64,000 nt of DNA from NCBI GenBank assembly GCA_949291515.1, contig CASEVY010000010.1:62001-126000 (forward strand), written 5' to 3'. The DNA comes from an uncultured bacterium (GTDB taxonomy: Bacteria; Elusimicrobiota; Elusimicrobia; Elusimicrobiales; Elusimicrobiaceae). A program made the translations under genes and the position numbers. The stretch's first letter is position 1, and every line of letters begins with the position of its first letter. Below are positions 1 to 8,644 of this stretch, in pieces. The notes under the pieces are model-generated. The model searched no databases. It was not told where the DNA came from and was given only the letters and a program-made list of their open reading frames with translations.

Positions 1-1
1 T

Positions 2-592
2 TTCGTACACCAAGTCCGCGCGATAATGAGGGTTAAGCCTTACGGCTCTGCCAAAATAATGCTGCCGATGGTTACTTTTGTAGATGAAGTGGAAAAGTAT
101 AAAGCTATAATAAGGCGCGAACAGGAGTCTTTGGGCATAAAAGAGGCGTCCGTCGGCATAATGGTTGAGGTCCCGTCCGCGGCGGTAATGGCCAATGTGT
201 TTGCGGGGTATGTGGATTTTATGTCTTTGGGAACAAACGATTTGACGCAGTATGTGCTTGCCATAGACAGGGGCAACGCTTCTTTAAGCGCGAAAGCCGA
301 TCCTCTTAACCCGGCAGTTTTAAAGATGATATATATGACGGCGGAAGCATGTAAGGCGGCCGGAATAGACGCAGGCGTATGCGGTGCGCTAGCCAGCGAC
401 GTGCAGGCAGTGGGAGTATTGCTCGGGCTTGGCGTGAGGGAGTTAAGCGTACCCGGAGGTTTGATAGCGGAAATAAAATATCTTGTCAGGGACTTGGATA
501 TCAATGTATGCAGAGATATTGCTTTAAGAGCTTTAAATATGCAAAACGCGCAGCAGGTACGCGCTTTGCTGAAAGAAAAATTTAATTTATAA
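2..592 (+). CDS. ptsI: Phosphoenolpyruvate-protein phosphotransferase (PTS Enzyme I), 3' part
   Basis: Enzyme I takes phosphate from PEP and passes it to HPr in the cytoplasm, starting the PTS cascade. The frame is open from the window edge (FVHQVRAI precedes the first Met), so this is the C-terminal 196 residues of a longer gene. The PEP-binding domain is clear: MVEVPSAA, GTNDLTQY and AVDRGN-like motifs, then GVCGALASD carrying the active-site Cys (codon 379-381). The stop is 9 bp before the EIIBC gene, so it belongs to the nag operon. HPr is not seen and probably lies upstream. Confidence 0.95.
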   Translation, partial: FVHQVRAIMRVKPYGSAKIMLPMVTFVDEVEKYKAIIRREQESLGIKEASVGIMVEVPSAAVMANVFAGYVDFMSLGTNDLTQYVLAIDRGNASLSAKADPLNPAVLKMIYMTAEACKAAGIDAGVCGALASDVQAVGVLLGLGVRELSVPGGLIAEIKYLVRDLDINVCRDIALRALNMQNAQQVRALLKEKFNL

Positions 593-601
593 GGAGAGTG
601 T

Positions 602-2077
602 ATGTTGAAGCGGATATGTTTGGAAACAGGATCGTTTTTTGTTAAACTCGGCAAGTCTTTAATGCTGCCGATAGCCGTTTTGCCGATAGCGGGCCTTTTG
701 CTTAGGCTCGGCCAGCCAGATCTGCTTGATATAGCGTTTATGTCGGCTGCGGGTCAGGCGGTGTTTAACAATTTGTCGCTAATATTCGCTTTGGGCGTGG
801 CGGTGGGTTTCGCAAAAGAATCGCACGGCGCGGCTGCGATTTCGGCTTTTGTGGGCTATATCGTTCTTACGGCGACCTTAAAGGAATTTGACGAAAATAT
901 AGATATGGGTGTATTCGGCGGCATAATAATCGGCGTACTGGCAGGCGGGCTTTACAATAAATACAAGGATATAAAACTGCCGTCTTATTTGGCGTTTTTC
1001 GGCGGGCGGCGTTTCGTCCCGATAGTTACCGGCTTTTCCGCTTTGGTTTTGGCCGTAGTATTCAGCTTTATATGGCCGCCGATACAAGGCGTGATAAAAG
1101 GGTTCGGCAACTGGATAATAGGATCTGACAATATCGGCCTGTTCGCTTACGGTACCGCAAACAGATTGCTTATTCCGCTGGGTTTGCATCACATTCTCAA
1201 TACGCTGGTGTGGTTCCAATTTGGCGACTATCAGATAATAGAGAGCGGTTTGCAGGTAATCAAGCACGGCGATTTGACAAGGTTCTTCGCCGGCGATCCG
1301 ACTGCGGGCGCTTTTATGGCGGGGTTCTTCCCGATAATGATGTTTGGCTTGCCGGCTGCGGCCGCGGCTATGATTGTGGAATCGTATAAAGCCAACAGGA
1401 AGGCGGCAAGCGGTATTTTGCTCTCTTTGGCTTTGACTTCTTTCCTGACGGGTATAACCGAACCGATAGAATTCGCTTTTATGTTCCTCGCTTTTCCGCT
1501 TTACGTTCTGCACGCTTTGCTTACGGGCTTGAGTATGGTAATAATGAATGTACTTGACGTGAAACTCGGTTTCACTTTCTCGGCCGGCTTGATAGACTAT
1601 CTTTTAAATTACGGCATAAGCACCAATCCGCTTATACTAATCCCCGTAGGCTTGGCTTACAGCGTGGTGTACTTCTTCCTGTTCCGTTTCGTCATAAGGA
1701 AATGGAATTTGGCCACGCCCGGCAGAGAAGAAAAAAAGGAAAGCGAAGCGGCTAAAGCGCAAAGCGCGCCTGCCGCCGCTAAAGAAGAAATAACTTCCGC
1801 TAAAGAAGAAACGCAATCCGCGCCCGCCCAAAACGAAGGTACGGAAAGGGCGAAACTCTATTTGGAAGGACTTGGCGGCGCGGGCAATATAAAAGTTTTG
1901 GGCGCCTGCGCTACCAGACTTAGGGTGGACATAAACGACAATGCTCTAGTGAAGGAAGATATCCTTAAAAAGGCCGGCGCGCGCGGCGTATTAAATAAGA
2001 TGAGCGGGCACGTACAGGTTATTATCGGGCCCGAGGCGGATATTATATCCGATGAGATAAAGGCTTTAATCAAATAA
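602..2077 (+). CDS. PTS EIIBC transporter, glucose/N-acetylglucosamine family
   Basis: Membrane sugar permease that imports and phosphorylates its substrate. Of 491 residues, about 1-370 form the multi-spanning EIIC domain, including the GITEPIEF substrate-site motif. An Ala/Glu/Lys-rich linker (about 371-410) follows, then an EIIB domain with the phospho-acceptor Cys436 in CATRLR. A good Shine-Dalgarno (aaggag, 591-596) supports the start. Adjacent nagB and nagA point to N-acetylglucosamine (NagE-like), which is inference from context. Unlike E. coli NagE there is no fused EIIA domain, so a separate EIIA must phosphorylate it. Confidence 0.93.
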   Translation: MLKRICLETGSFFVKLGKSLMLPIAVLPIAGLLLRLGQPDLLDIAFMSAAGQAVFNNLSLIFALGVAVGFAKESHGAAAISAFVGYIVLTATLKEFDENIDMGVFGGIIIGVLAGGLYNKYKDIKLPSYLAFFGGRRFVPIVTGFSALVLAVVFSFIWPPIQGVIKGFGNWIIGSDNIGLFAYGTANRLLIPLGLHHILNTLVWFQFGDYQIIESGLQVIKHGDLTRFFAGDPTAGAFMAGFFPIMMFGLPAAAAAMIVESYKANRKAASGILLSLALTSFLTGITEPIEFAFMFLAFPLYVLHALLTGLSMVIMNVLDVKLGFTFSAGLIDYLLNYGISTNPLILIPVGLAYSVVYFFLFRFVIRKWNLATPGREEKKESEAAKAQSAPAAAKEEITSAKEETQSAPAQNEGTERAKLYLEGLGGAGNIKVLGACATRLRVDINDNALVKEDILKKAGARGVLNKMSGHVQVIIGPEADIISDEIKALIK

Positions 2078-2095
2078 GTGTTTTAAGGTGAGGGT

Positions 2096-2887
2096 ATGAG
2101 GATTATAGAAAGCGAAAACGATATAGGTTTTATAACCGCAGCTTACGTAAAAAAACGCATAAACGAAGCGGGCGGAAGAATGGTTTTGGGCCTGCCTACG
2201 GGCGGCACTATGGAAAGTTTTTACAAACACCTTGTTGAATTTTGCGCCAAGGGCGAGCTGAGTTTTAAAGACGTGGTAACTTTTAATCTGGACGAATATA
2301 TCGGCCTTGCGCGCGGCGATAAGGAAAGTTACCGCAGTTATATGAACAGCCGCCTTTTCGATATGGTTGATATAGAGCCGGCAAATATACACTTCCCAGA
2401 CGTTTACGCCGAAGATTTGGAAAAAGCGGGCTTGGAATACGATAAAAAGATAGAGAGCTGCGGCGGCATAGACATCTTTTTGGGCGGGGTTGGCCGCAAC
2501 GGACATATAGCTTTTAACGAGGCGGGCACTCCTTTTGACGCGCCTACTCATAAAGTCGAGCTTAGCGAAAGCACCCGCAAAGCCAATTCCCGCTTTTTCA
2601 ACAATGATATCAACGCCGTACCCAAATACGCTTTTACGATGGGTATGGGCACGATATTGAAATCTAGGGAAATAATAATATTGGCCAGCGGAGAAAAGAA
2701 GTCCGAAGCTCTTTACCGCGCGGTCGAGGGCCCGGTATCTCCTCAATGGCCGATAAGCGCTCTAAGGCTGCATAATAACAGCTATATAGTGGCCGATCCC
2801 AAGGCTTTAAGCCAGGTCAGCACGGCCGGCAAAAAACGTTTTGCGGTATGCTCTTTCGGAGGGGATTGCCAAAACGGCTGCAAATAA
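2096..2887 (+). CDS. nagB: Glucosamine-6-phosphate deaminase
   Basis: Converts glucosamine-6-phosphate to fructose-6-phosphate and ammonia, feeding amino sugar into glycolysis. It has 263 residues, close to the 266 of E. coli NagB. The signature NLDEY (Asp66, equivalent to E. coli Asp72) and the active-site loop GVGRNGHIAFNE (His137, Glu142) are visible. Position 135 is Asn where E. coli has Asp141; I believe Asn also occurs in other NagB branches. It starts 18 bp after the EIIBC gene with GGTGAGGG upstream, and nagA follows after 2 bp. Confidence 0.96.
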   Translation: MRIIESENDIGFITAAYVKKRINEAGGRMVLGLPTGGTMESFYKHLVEFCAKGELSFKDVVTFNLDEYIGLARGDKESYRSYMNSRLFDMVDIEPANIHFPDVYAEDLEKAGLEYDKKIESCGGIDIFLGGVGRNGHIAFNEAGTPFDAPTHKVELSESTRKANSRFFNNDINAVPKYAFTMGMGTILKSREIIILASGEKKSEALYRAVEGPVSPQWPISALRLHNNSYIVADPKALSQVSTAGKKRFAVCSFGGDCQNGCK

Positions 2888-2889
2888 TT

Positions 2890-3996
2890 ATGGATAAAAT
2901 ATATGCCAACGCTTTAATTTGCCAAGGCGGGAAGATTATTGAGGGCTCTTTGGCGGTAAAAGACGGGTTTATAGACGAAATAATACCCGCGGGCGGCGTC
3001 TTGCCCGAGGGGGAAGTAAAAGACGTTAAAGGCAATTATCTGATGCCCGTCTTTATAGACACGCATATACACGGCTTTGGCGGATACGGTACGGATTGTT
3101 TGGACGGAAGCGAGCTTTTAAAAATGTCGGAACTCCTGGCCAAAAACGGCGTGGGCGCATTCGCTCCTACGATATATCCCAATGAGCCAAAAGCGATGAT
3201 AAAAAATATAGAGGCGATGGCGGAATATATCGGGCGGAAAAAGGGCGCCAAGATTATGGGGCTTCATATAGAAGGCCCTTTTATTTCGCCGAAGAAGCTC
3301 GGCGTAATGAAGCCCGAGGCGGCGGCCAAACCCGATTTGAATTTAATGAAAGCCGTTTATGAAGCGGCCGGCGGCAAAATATGCGCGATGACTTTGGCGC
3401 CCGAACTTGACGGTATAGAAAAAATAATAGATTTCTGCCTTGAGCGCGGCATAATCCCGCAGGTCGGCCATACCGACGCGAGTTACAATGAAGTTTTAGC
3501 CTCGGGCAAGTTAAACCACGCTACCCATCTGTTTAACGCTATGCGCGGGATAGGGCACCGAGATCCGGGCGCGGCGGGCGCGGCGCTGCTTGAGGGCGGC
3601 TTCAGCTTTGAGATTATAGCCGACGGCGTACACGTTTGTCCTGAAATAGTCAAAATGGCGCTTAGCTTAAAAGATAAGAGCAAAGTCATTTTGGTTACCG
3701 ACGCTTTAAGGCCTGCCGGTACGCAGGGCGGGCTTGCCAATAATGAGGAAGTTTCGCTAAGGGGCGGGGTTTTCCGCCGCGTAAGCGACGGCGTGGTGGC
3801 GGGATCTGCGTTGACGATGTTAAAAGGCGCGGAAAATTTGAGCAAATGGGGTATGGGCTTTGGCGGCGCGGCTATGGCCGCGGCGGAAAATCCCGCCCGT
3901 CTGCACAAACTGGATTTCGGTATGTTGCAAAGCGGCAAGCGCGCATATTTTAATATAATAGATAAAGACTTCAACCTTTTGGAAACAGTAATGTAG
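2890..3996 (+). CDS. nagA: N-acetylglucosamine-6-phosphate deacetylase
   Basis: Removes acetate from GlcNAc-6-P, the step before NagB. Start 2890 (MDKIYANAL) is chosen over an upstream in-frame ATG at 2848 because it gives the normal N-terminus and avoids overlap with nagB. The 368 residues show the amidohydrolase motifs: HIH (59-61), metal-binding Glu128 in LHIEGPF, His194 in VGHTDAS, His213 in THLFNAM, and catalytic Asp271 in VTDALRPAG. It sits between nagB and a glycosyltransferase with gaps of 1-2 bp, so translation is probably coupled. Confidence 0.96.
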   Translation: MDKIYANALICQGGKIIEGSLAVKDGFIDEIIPAGGVLPEGEVKDVKGNYLMPVFIDTHIHGFGGYGTDCLDGSELLKMSELLAKNGVGAFAPTIYPNEPKAMIKNIEAMAEYIGRKKGAKIMGLHIEGPFISPKKLGVMKPEAAAKPDLNLMKAVYEAAGGKICAMTLAPELDGIEKIIDFCLERGIIPQVGHTDASYNEVLASGKLNHATHLFNAMRGIGHRDPGAAGAALLEGGFSFEIIADGVHVCPEIVKMALSLKDKSKVILVTDALRPAGTQGGLANNEEVSLRGGVFRRVSDGVVAGSALTMLKGAENLSKWGMGFGGAAMAAAENPARLHKLDFGMLQSGKRAYFNIIDKDFNLLETVM

Positions 3997-3997
3997 T

Positions 3998-5038
3998 ATG
4001 ACGGAACTTTCTATTTGTATACCCACTTGCAACCGCGCGGAATATCTGCCGGTGATGTTGGACAGTATCTTCAAACAAGCCGTATTCGACGGAGTGGAAG
4101 TGGTCGTAAGCGACAATAACTCTTACGACGACACCGCCCGCGTGGTGAAAGAATATCAGGCTTTGTATAAGAATTTGTTTTATTACAAGAACGATATCAA
4201 CGTCGGCTTTGACAGGAATGTTTTAAACTGTATAAGCCGCGCCAAAGGCAAATATTGCTGGATACTCGGCGATGACGACGCCTTATTGCCCGGTTCTATC
4301 GGGTTTGTTAAGCACCATATAAAAAGCGGATACGATTTTTACACCTGCGGCCTTAATCTCTGCGACAGGAAAATGAGGTTTTTGGATTACTGGGCTTTGA
4401 CGCGCGGAGTAAAAGACGGCAAAATCGTACATATGGGCAGCGACGCCGAACTGACGCGCTATCTTAAAGCGGTAGTCAGCAACGGGGGATTGTTCGGATA
4501 TATAGGCAGCTGCATTTTCAACCGGTCTTTGGCTTTGAAGGTTAAGGGCAGCCAGCGGGTCAGCGGGCTTAATTGGATACACGTCTATCTTTTGTGGTCT
4601 TTTAAAAATTTCAACGCCAAGTTCAAAGTGCTTAAAAGACCGCTGGTAAATTTAAGGACGCAAAACGATACTTTAATCAGGGAACGCTCTTTAATTTACA
4701 GGCTGACGGCGGAATTGAAAGGGCTTTATATCATAGCGGAAGAACTTTTCAGAAATCAGCCGAAGGTAAAGAACGCGTTTTTGGGCGCGGTTAAGAGATA
4801 TATGGCGCCTTCTTCGATACCGCCTCTTTTCGCGCTTAACAGGAGCGAACGCAAAGACTGGCCGGAATTTTGCGGTTGGCTGTGCAAGTATCCTTACTCA
4901 AAGAGTTTTAAGAAACGTCTTAACTCGCGCTGGCGCGTAAATCCGATGTATTTTGTAAGGCTGGCGGTGAATTTGCCGGCATTGTCGTTTGTCAAACGGC
5001 CGCTTAAGAAACTAAAGAACGCCGTTTTCGGCGCTTAG
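3998..5038 (+). CDS. Family 2 glycosyltransferase
   Basis: 346 residues with a GT-A fold N-terminus: LSICIPTCNRAEYL at the start, VVVSDNNSYDDT for nucleotide binding, and GDDDALLPG as the metal-binding DXD region near residue 92. The basic C-terminal 130 residues have no motif I recognise, so donor and acceptor are unknown. It begins one base after the nagA stop, last in the nag operon. It may use a sugar derived from GlcNAc in surface polysaccharide; that link is only positional. Confidence 0.88.
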   Translation: MTELSICIPTCNRAEYLPVMLDSIFKQAVFDGVEVVVSDNNSYDDTARVVKEYQALYKNLFYYKNDINVGFDRNVLNCISRAKGKYCWILGDDDALLPGSIGFVKHHIKSGYDFYTCGLNLCDRKMRFLDYWALTRGVKDGKIVHMGSDAELTRYLKAVVSNGGLFGYIGSCIFNRSLALKVKGSQRVSGLNWIHVYLLWSFKNFNAKFKVLKRPLVNLRTQNDTLIRERSLIYRLTAELKGLYIIAEELFRNQPKVKNAFLGAVKRYMAPSSIPPLFALNRSERKDWPEFCGWLCKYPYSKSFKKRLNSRWRVNPMYFVRLAVNLPALSFVKRPLKKLKNAVFGA

Positions 5039-5080
5039 ATTTCGGGATTGCGGGAAAGCCGTAGATTTTGATCAAAAGTA

Positions 5081-5112
5081 AAAGCCCCGTCTTGATCGGA
5101 CGGGGCTTTTTG
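5081..5112. terminator. Bidirectional intrinsic terminator
   Basis: A perfect 11-bp stem, aaagccccgtc (5081-5091) with gacggggcttt (5099-5109), followed by T-rich sequence on the + side and mirrored A-rich sequence for the - side. It lies between the convergent nag operon and cardiolipin synthase and can serve both. Confidence 0.9.
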
Positions 5113-5127
5113 TCGGCGCAAAAAACA

Positions 5128-6543
5128 TCAATAGTATGGCGTCAGAAGTTTAAAGATATTTCTGATAAGCAGAGGGCCGAAGGGGTATTTCTTTTCGCGC
5201 GCCAAGGCGGATTTCTTTTTCTTTGAGCTGATGATTTTTTCTAATTTCTCAACGAATTCTTTATCTATTATTTCCATATTGGCTTCAAAATTCAGCTTGA
5301 AACTTCTTACGTCCCAGTTGGAAGAGCCTATAAAAGCCCAAGCATTATCCGTAGCCATAATTTTACTGTGGTCGAAAGGCGGCTTTTGCAGATATATTTT
5401 GACGCCTTTTTTTATTAGGCGGTTGAAATTGGCCTGCATAGCCCAATCCATACCGAATATATTGCTCTTTTGGGGAAGTATTATTTCCGTATCGACGCCG
5501 CGCATGGCGGCGAGTTCTAATGCGGTAAGGATATTTTCTTCCGGCAGGAAATAGGGCGTAACTATTTTTATCTTTTGTGTCGCGCAGTTAATGGCGCCCA
5601 ATACCATAAGTTCGACTTTGCCGTAATCTCCGTCGGGGCCGTCGGGTATGGCGCGGCAGAAGGCTTTGCCGGGGAGGTAATGTTCGTCTTTTAATAGGAC
5701 GGGTTTGAAAGGCTTTTTGCGGGAGAAAATCCAATCCTCCATAAATATCCGCACTATCTGCGATATTACTGGGCCTTCTATCTTAAAAGTGGTATCTTGC
5801 ACCGGCTCTTTGGGATTTGTTTTGAGCAGGTTTTCTTTTGAGATATTCATTCCGCCGAAGAATGCGGTATGCCCGTCTATCACCATTATTTTTCTGTGGC
5901 TTCTTAGATTGACGAAAGGCAAAGCGGCCGGTTTTCTGGAAGGCAGGAATACCGCAAATTCCGCTCCTTTGACTTTCTTTATTTCCTCTATTATGTTTGG
6001 GCGGCTGTAATTTAAGCCGACGCCGTCTATTATTATTTTTACGCTCGCGCCGTTCTGCGCGGCTTTGGCGGCGGCTTGTAAAATGGCTTTGCCAGCTTGG
6101 TCATTGTTGAAGATATAGCTTTCTATAAGGACTTCTTTTTCCGCTTTCTCTATGGCGGCGCACATTTGGGGATAGGCTTCGTCGCCGTTAATTAAAGGAG
6201 TAACATTATTGCCCAAAGCGAAAAGCTGGGGGTGCACGCTGTGGCCAAGCCTCAGCATTTGCAGCAGGGCGGGCGGTATTTCTTTTTGGATATCTTCAAG
6301 GCTTTTGCCCGTTATTTTAAGGAGATCCTGTCGAGGGTCTTTCAGTTTTAGGGCTTTGCGCTTTATCCTGTTTATGCCAAACACAATATAAATGACGCTG
6401 CCCAATAAAGGCGTCAGCCAAACAAGCCCTATCCAGCCGATGGAACTTTTTACGTCATCTTTAAAAAGCAGAATGTGTATCGTTACGCATAATTGCAGCA
6501 GCAGATATAAGACGCCCGCCGCGCTTAAAGAAAATATATCCAT
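5128..6543 (-). CDS. cls: Cardiolipin synthase (phospholipase D family)
   Basis: Makes cardiolipin from phosphatidylglycerol at the inner membrane. It has 471 residues, with two N-terminal hydrophobic segments (about 5-25 and 35-57) followed by two complete HKD motifs: SHRKIMVIDG and DHSKIMATDN. A YIFNNDQAGK strand precedes the first HKD, as in ClsA-type enzymes. Transcription is convergent with the nag operon, and the gene appears monocistronic. Confidence 0.92.
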   Translation of the reverse strand: MDIFSLSAAGVLYLLLQLCVTIHILLFKDDVKSSIGWIGLVWLTPLLGSVIYIVFGINRIKRKALKLKDPRQDLLKITGKSLEDIQKEIPPALLQMLRLGHSVHPQLFALGNNVTPLINGDEAYPQMCAAIEKAEKEVLIESYIFNNDQAGKAILQAAAKAAQNGASVKIIIDGVGLNYSRPNIIEEIKKVKGAEFAVFLPSRKPAALPFVNLRSHRKIMVIDGHTAFFGGMNISKENLLKTNPKEPVQDTTFKIEGPVISQIVRIFMEDWIFSRKKPFKPVLLKDEHYLPGKAFCRAIPDGPDGDYGKVELMVLGAINCATQKIKIVTPYFLPEENILTALELAAMRGVDTEIILPQKSNIFGMDWAMQANFNRLIKKGVKIYLQKPPFDHSKIMATDNAWAFIGSSNWDVRSFKLNFEANMEIIDKEFVEKLEKIISSKKKKSALAREKKYPFGPLLIRNIFKLLTPYY

Positions 6544-6682
6544 ATTATACCCCCGTATATACGGCTGAATAAAGTATAGCTTAAAGAGAGAGAAAAATCA
6601 TCAGCTTTCGGTTCCCGGGGGAAAAGAGGGTTTGGCGGGAGCGCCCTTGTCAATACGACGTAAATTTACAATAATATACTAT

Positions 6683-7975
6683 ATGGTTCTACTGATAATT
6701 GCTTTAATGTTGGTCCTAAACGCGCTGTTTGCCGCTTATGAAATGGCGCTGGCTTCAGTCTCAAAGACAAAGCTTTCCGTACTCGCCGCCGATAAGAAAA
6801 AGGGCGCCAAATCGGCCCTTTTTATGAAGGAACACATAGAAGGTTCCTTGGCGGTCGTTCAAATCGTCATAACGCTTGTGGGTGCCGTAGCCGCGGCAGT
6901 GGGCGGCGCCGGCGCGGACGAGAAAATGTCCCCGATTTTACAGAACTTGCTGCCAATCTCCAAAAGAGTGGCGGACGCGCTTTCGGTGGTATTGGTGGTT
7001 TTGCCGCTTAGTTTTATAACAATAGTGTTTGCGGAACTTACTCCAAAAACTTTCGCGATAAAAAATAACGAGTTCGTCGTTTTGACTTTCTCCCCGATAA
7101 TAAGGGTGCTTTATGCGATTTTATCGCCCGTAGTCGCCATTATGGAGGCGATAGTCTGTTTCCTTACCAGGAAATCGGTTAAAAGCACCGACGACCCAAA
7201 CGCTTCAAGAACGGCGGCTTTGGAAGATTTGAGGGCGGCGGCTTCGGTGGCGTCGTCTTCAAGACTGTTTGGCAAGACGGAAGAAAAGATAGTGCTTTCC
7301 AGCGCGATGTTCTGCAGCCGTAAAATAGGGGAAATACAAATCCCGCTGGACCACGTCTATATGCTTTTTGCGCAGGACAGCATCGGCGAAACCTTCATAA
7401 AAGCGCATTTGGATATGCATACGCGTTTCCCGGTGTACGAAAAGAAAGACGATCCCCAAAGCATTATAGGATACCTGAATTTTAAGGATATTTTTATGGC
7501 GACGAAAACCGCGCCCGAAAGTAAAGCTACCGCCCGTTCAATACTGCGTCCGATAATGCGCCTTGAGGCCGATATGACTATCTCTCAGGCATTGGAAAAG
7601 ATAATGAAAGGCCGCCAGCATATATGCCTTGTATGCGCGCGCGGGCAAATAACCGGCATAGTAACGCTGGAAGACATCTTCGAAGAACTGGTCGGCGAAA
7701 TAGAAGACGAGTACGATTTCTTCCCGGTATACATAAGGACTTTCGGCAACGGCCTTGTCGTAAGTTCGACTTCAAAAATGCCGGACGTGTATAAGGCCTT
7801 GTCTTTGTCCGTCCCGGAAAATCAGCCCGCGGATATGACTATGGAAAAATGGGCCGAGCTTAAGACGGGCGCGCCGATAACCGGCAACGGCAAGATAAAA
7901 GGCGACGGCTTGTATGTGGAGCCGCGTAAATTCAGGCGCAAAAAGGTAATGGAATTTTTGGTTACCAAAGCCTAA
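6683..7975 (+). CDS. CNNM/DUF21 membrane protein with CBS pair (hemolysin-related family)
   Basis: Inner-membrane protein of the CorC/YfjD-like family, linked to divalent-cation handling. An N-terminal DUF21 domain of about 180 residues with three to four membrane segments (including AELTPKTFAIKN) is followed by a CBS pair (HTRFPVYEKKDDPQSIIGYL; ICLVCARGQITGIVTLEDIFEELVGEI). A CorC_HlyC domain ends the protein. The frame is open to a TTG at 6632, but ATG 6683 starts directly with the first membrane helix. No Shine-Dalgarno precedes it; a -10-like TAATAT lies 5 nt upstream (see findings). Confidence 0.85.
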   Translation: MVLLIIALMLVLNALFAAYEMALASVSKTKLSVLAADKKKGAKSALFMKEHIEGSLAVVQIVITLVGAVAAAVGGAGADEKMSPILQNLLPISKRVADALSVVLVVLPLSFITIVFAELTPKTFAIKNNEFVVLTFSPIIRVLYAILSPVVAIMEAIVCFLTRKSVKSTDDPNASRTAALEDLRAAASVASSSRLFGKTEEKIVLSSAMFCSRKIGEIQIPLDHVYMLFAQDSIGETFIKAHLDMHTRFPVYEKKDDPQSIIGYLNFKDIFMATKTAPESKATARSILRPIMRLEADMTISQALEKIMKGRQHICLVCARGQITGIVTLEDIFEELVGEIEDEYDFFPVYIRTFGNGLVVSSTSKMPDVYKALSLSVPENQPADMTMEKWAELKTGAPITGNGKIKGDGLYVEPRKFRRKKVMEFLVTKA

Positions 7976-7997
7976 GGCAACAGATCGCGATAATAAT

Positions 7998-8032
7998 AAC
8001 CCCGCTTCGGTTAATACGAAAGCGGGGTTTTA
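7998..8032 (+). terminator. Intrinsic terminator after the CNNM gene
   Basis: Stem aaccccgctt (7998-8007) with aagcggggtt (8020-8029), followed by TTT. It also separates the convergent small membrane protein gene. Confidence 0.88.
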
Positions 8033-8069
8033 AATTTACCTGGTTCGATTGAGATATGCCGAGCGAGAT

Positions 8070-8381
8070 TTATTTATGCACCGCGGCGGCCCTCTTTTCC
8101 AGTATTTCTCTTCTGTGTTTGCGGAATACGTCTATGCGGGAATTGCGTATCATAAGTATAATATCAACAAGCACCATAAGGAAGTTAAGAACATACAGCC
8201 AAAAGACCAAATCGAAGCTGTAAAGCACTTTGTGTATCATACCGCAGATATATGCGAGCTCTATGGTAATCATAAATAGAAAACTCTTGCCCGCGGCTGT
8301 TTTCGTTTTTACGGAGCGGTAAATATTAAAGGGCCAAGCGATACCGAATCCGAGCATCATTAAAGCTTCAAAAATACTCAT
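8070..8381 (-). CDS. Small PQ-loop-like membrane protein
   Basis: 103 residues with three predicted membrane helices and the pattern FGIAWPFNIYRSVKTKTAAGKS near the N-terminus. This resembles the half-transporter (PQ-loop/SemiSWEET-like) arrangement, in which three-helix units dimerise. A basic C-terminal tail of about 25 residues follows. A strong Shine-Dalgarno (aaggag) lies 7 nt before the ATG. The substrate is unknown and the family assignment rests on pattern only. Confidence 0.75.
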   Translation of the reverse strand: MSIFEALMMLGFGIAWPFNIYRSVKTKTAAGKSFLFMITIELAYICGMIHKVLYSFDLVFWLYVLNFLMVLVDIILMIRNSRIDVFRKHRREILEKRAAAVHK

Positions 8382-8490
8382 ATAAGAACTCCTTTCTTAT
8401 ATTTTACATCTTTATTTTAGGCTTGTTAAATGCGCAATGGAGTGAAATCCTAATATTCAAAAGCTGTTTTGATGAATGGGCGAAATGGAA

Positions 8491-8518
8491 TAAAAAACCC
8501 CGTCTTTAAACGGGGTGT
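8491..8518 (-). terminator. Intrinsic terminator downstream of tRNA-Val
   Basis: On the - strand, an accccgt/acggggt stem with TTAAAG-type loop is followed by a run of six T. It lies just after the tRNA-Val 3' end. Confidence 0.85.
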
Positions 8519-8522
8519 TAAA

Positions 8523-8597
8523 TGGTGCCCAGTACAGGGATTGAACCTGTGACCTTTCCCATGTCAAGGGAACGCGCTACCGCTGCGCCAACTGGGC
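8523..8597 (-). tRNA. tRNA-Val(GAC), CCA encoded
   Basis: The cloverleaf can be drawn by hand. The acceptor GCCCAGT pairs with ACTGGGC. The D-arm holds GCGCAGCGGTAGCGC, and the anticodon stem TTCCC/GGGAA encloses loop TTGACAT with anticodon GAC (complement at 8563-8565). The T-arm reads ACAGGTTCAATCCCTGT. The 3' ACCA is present in the DNA (8523-8526), unlike the two other tRNAs here. Confidence 0.96.
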
Positions 8598-8644
8598 TTA
8601 AATCCTTAGCGGCATAACCTGCCGCACCTAAATATTATACCAAA

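Noticed and set aside
40-654. A 204-codon - strand frame opposite ptsI
   Set aside because: The + strand reading is unmistakable Enzyme I with its active-site Cys; the antisense frame has no features.
2489-2524. Asn135 in place of E. coli NagB Asp141
   Set aside because: Looked like an active-site loss, but I believe the NGHI form is common in other NagB groups, and His137, Glu142 and Asp66 are kept. Not treated as a defect.
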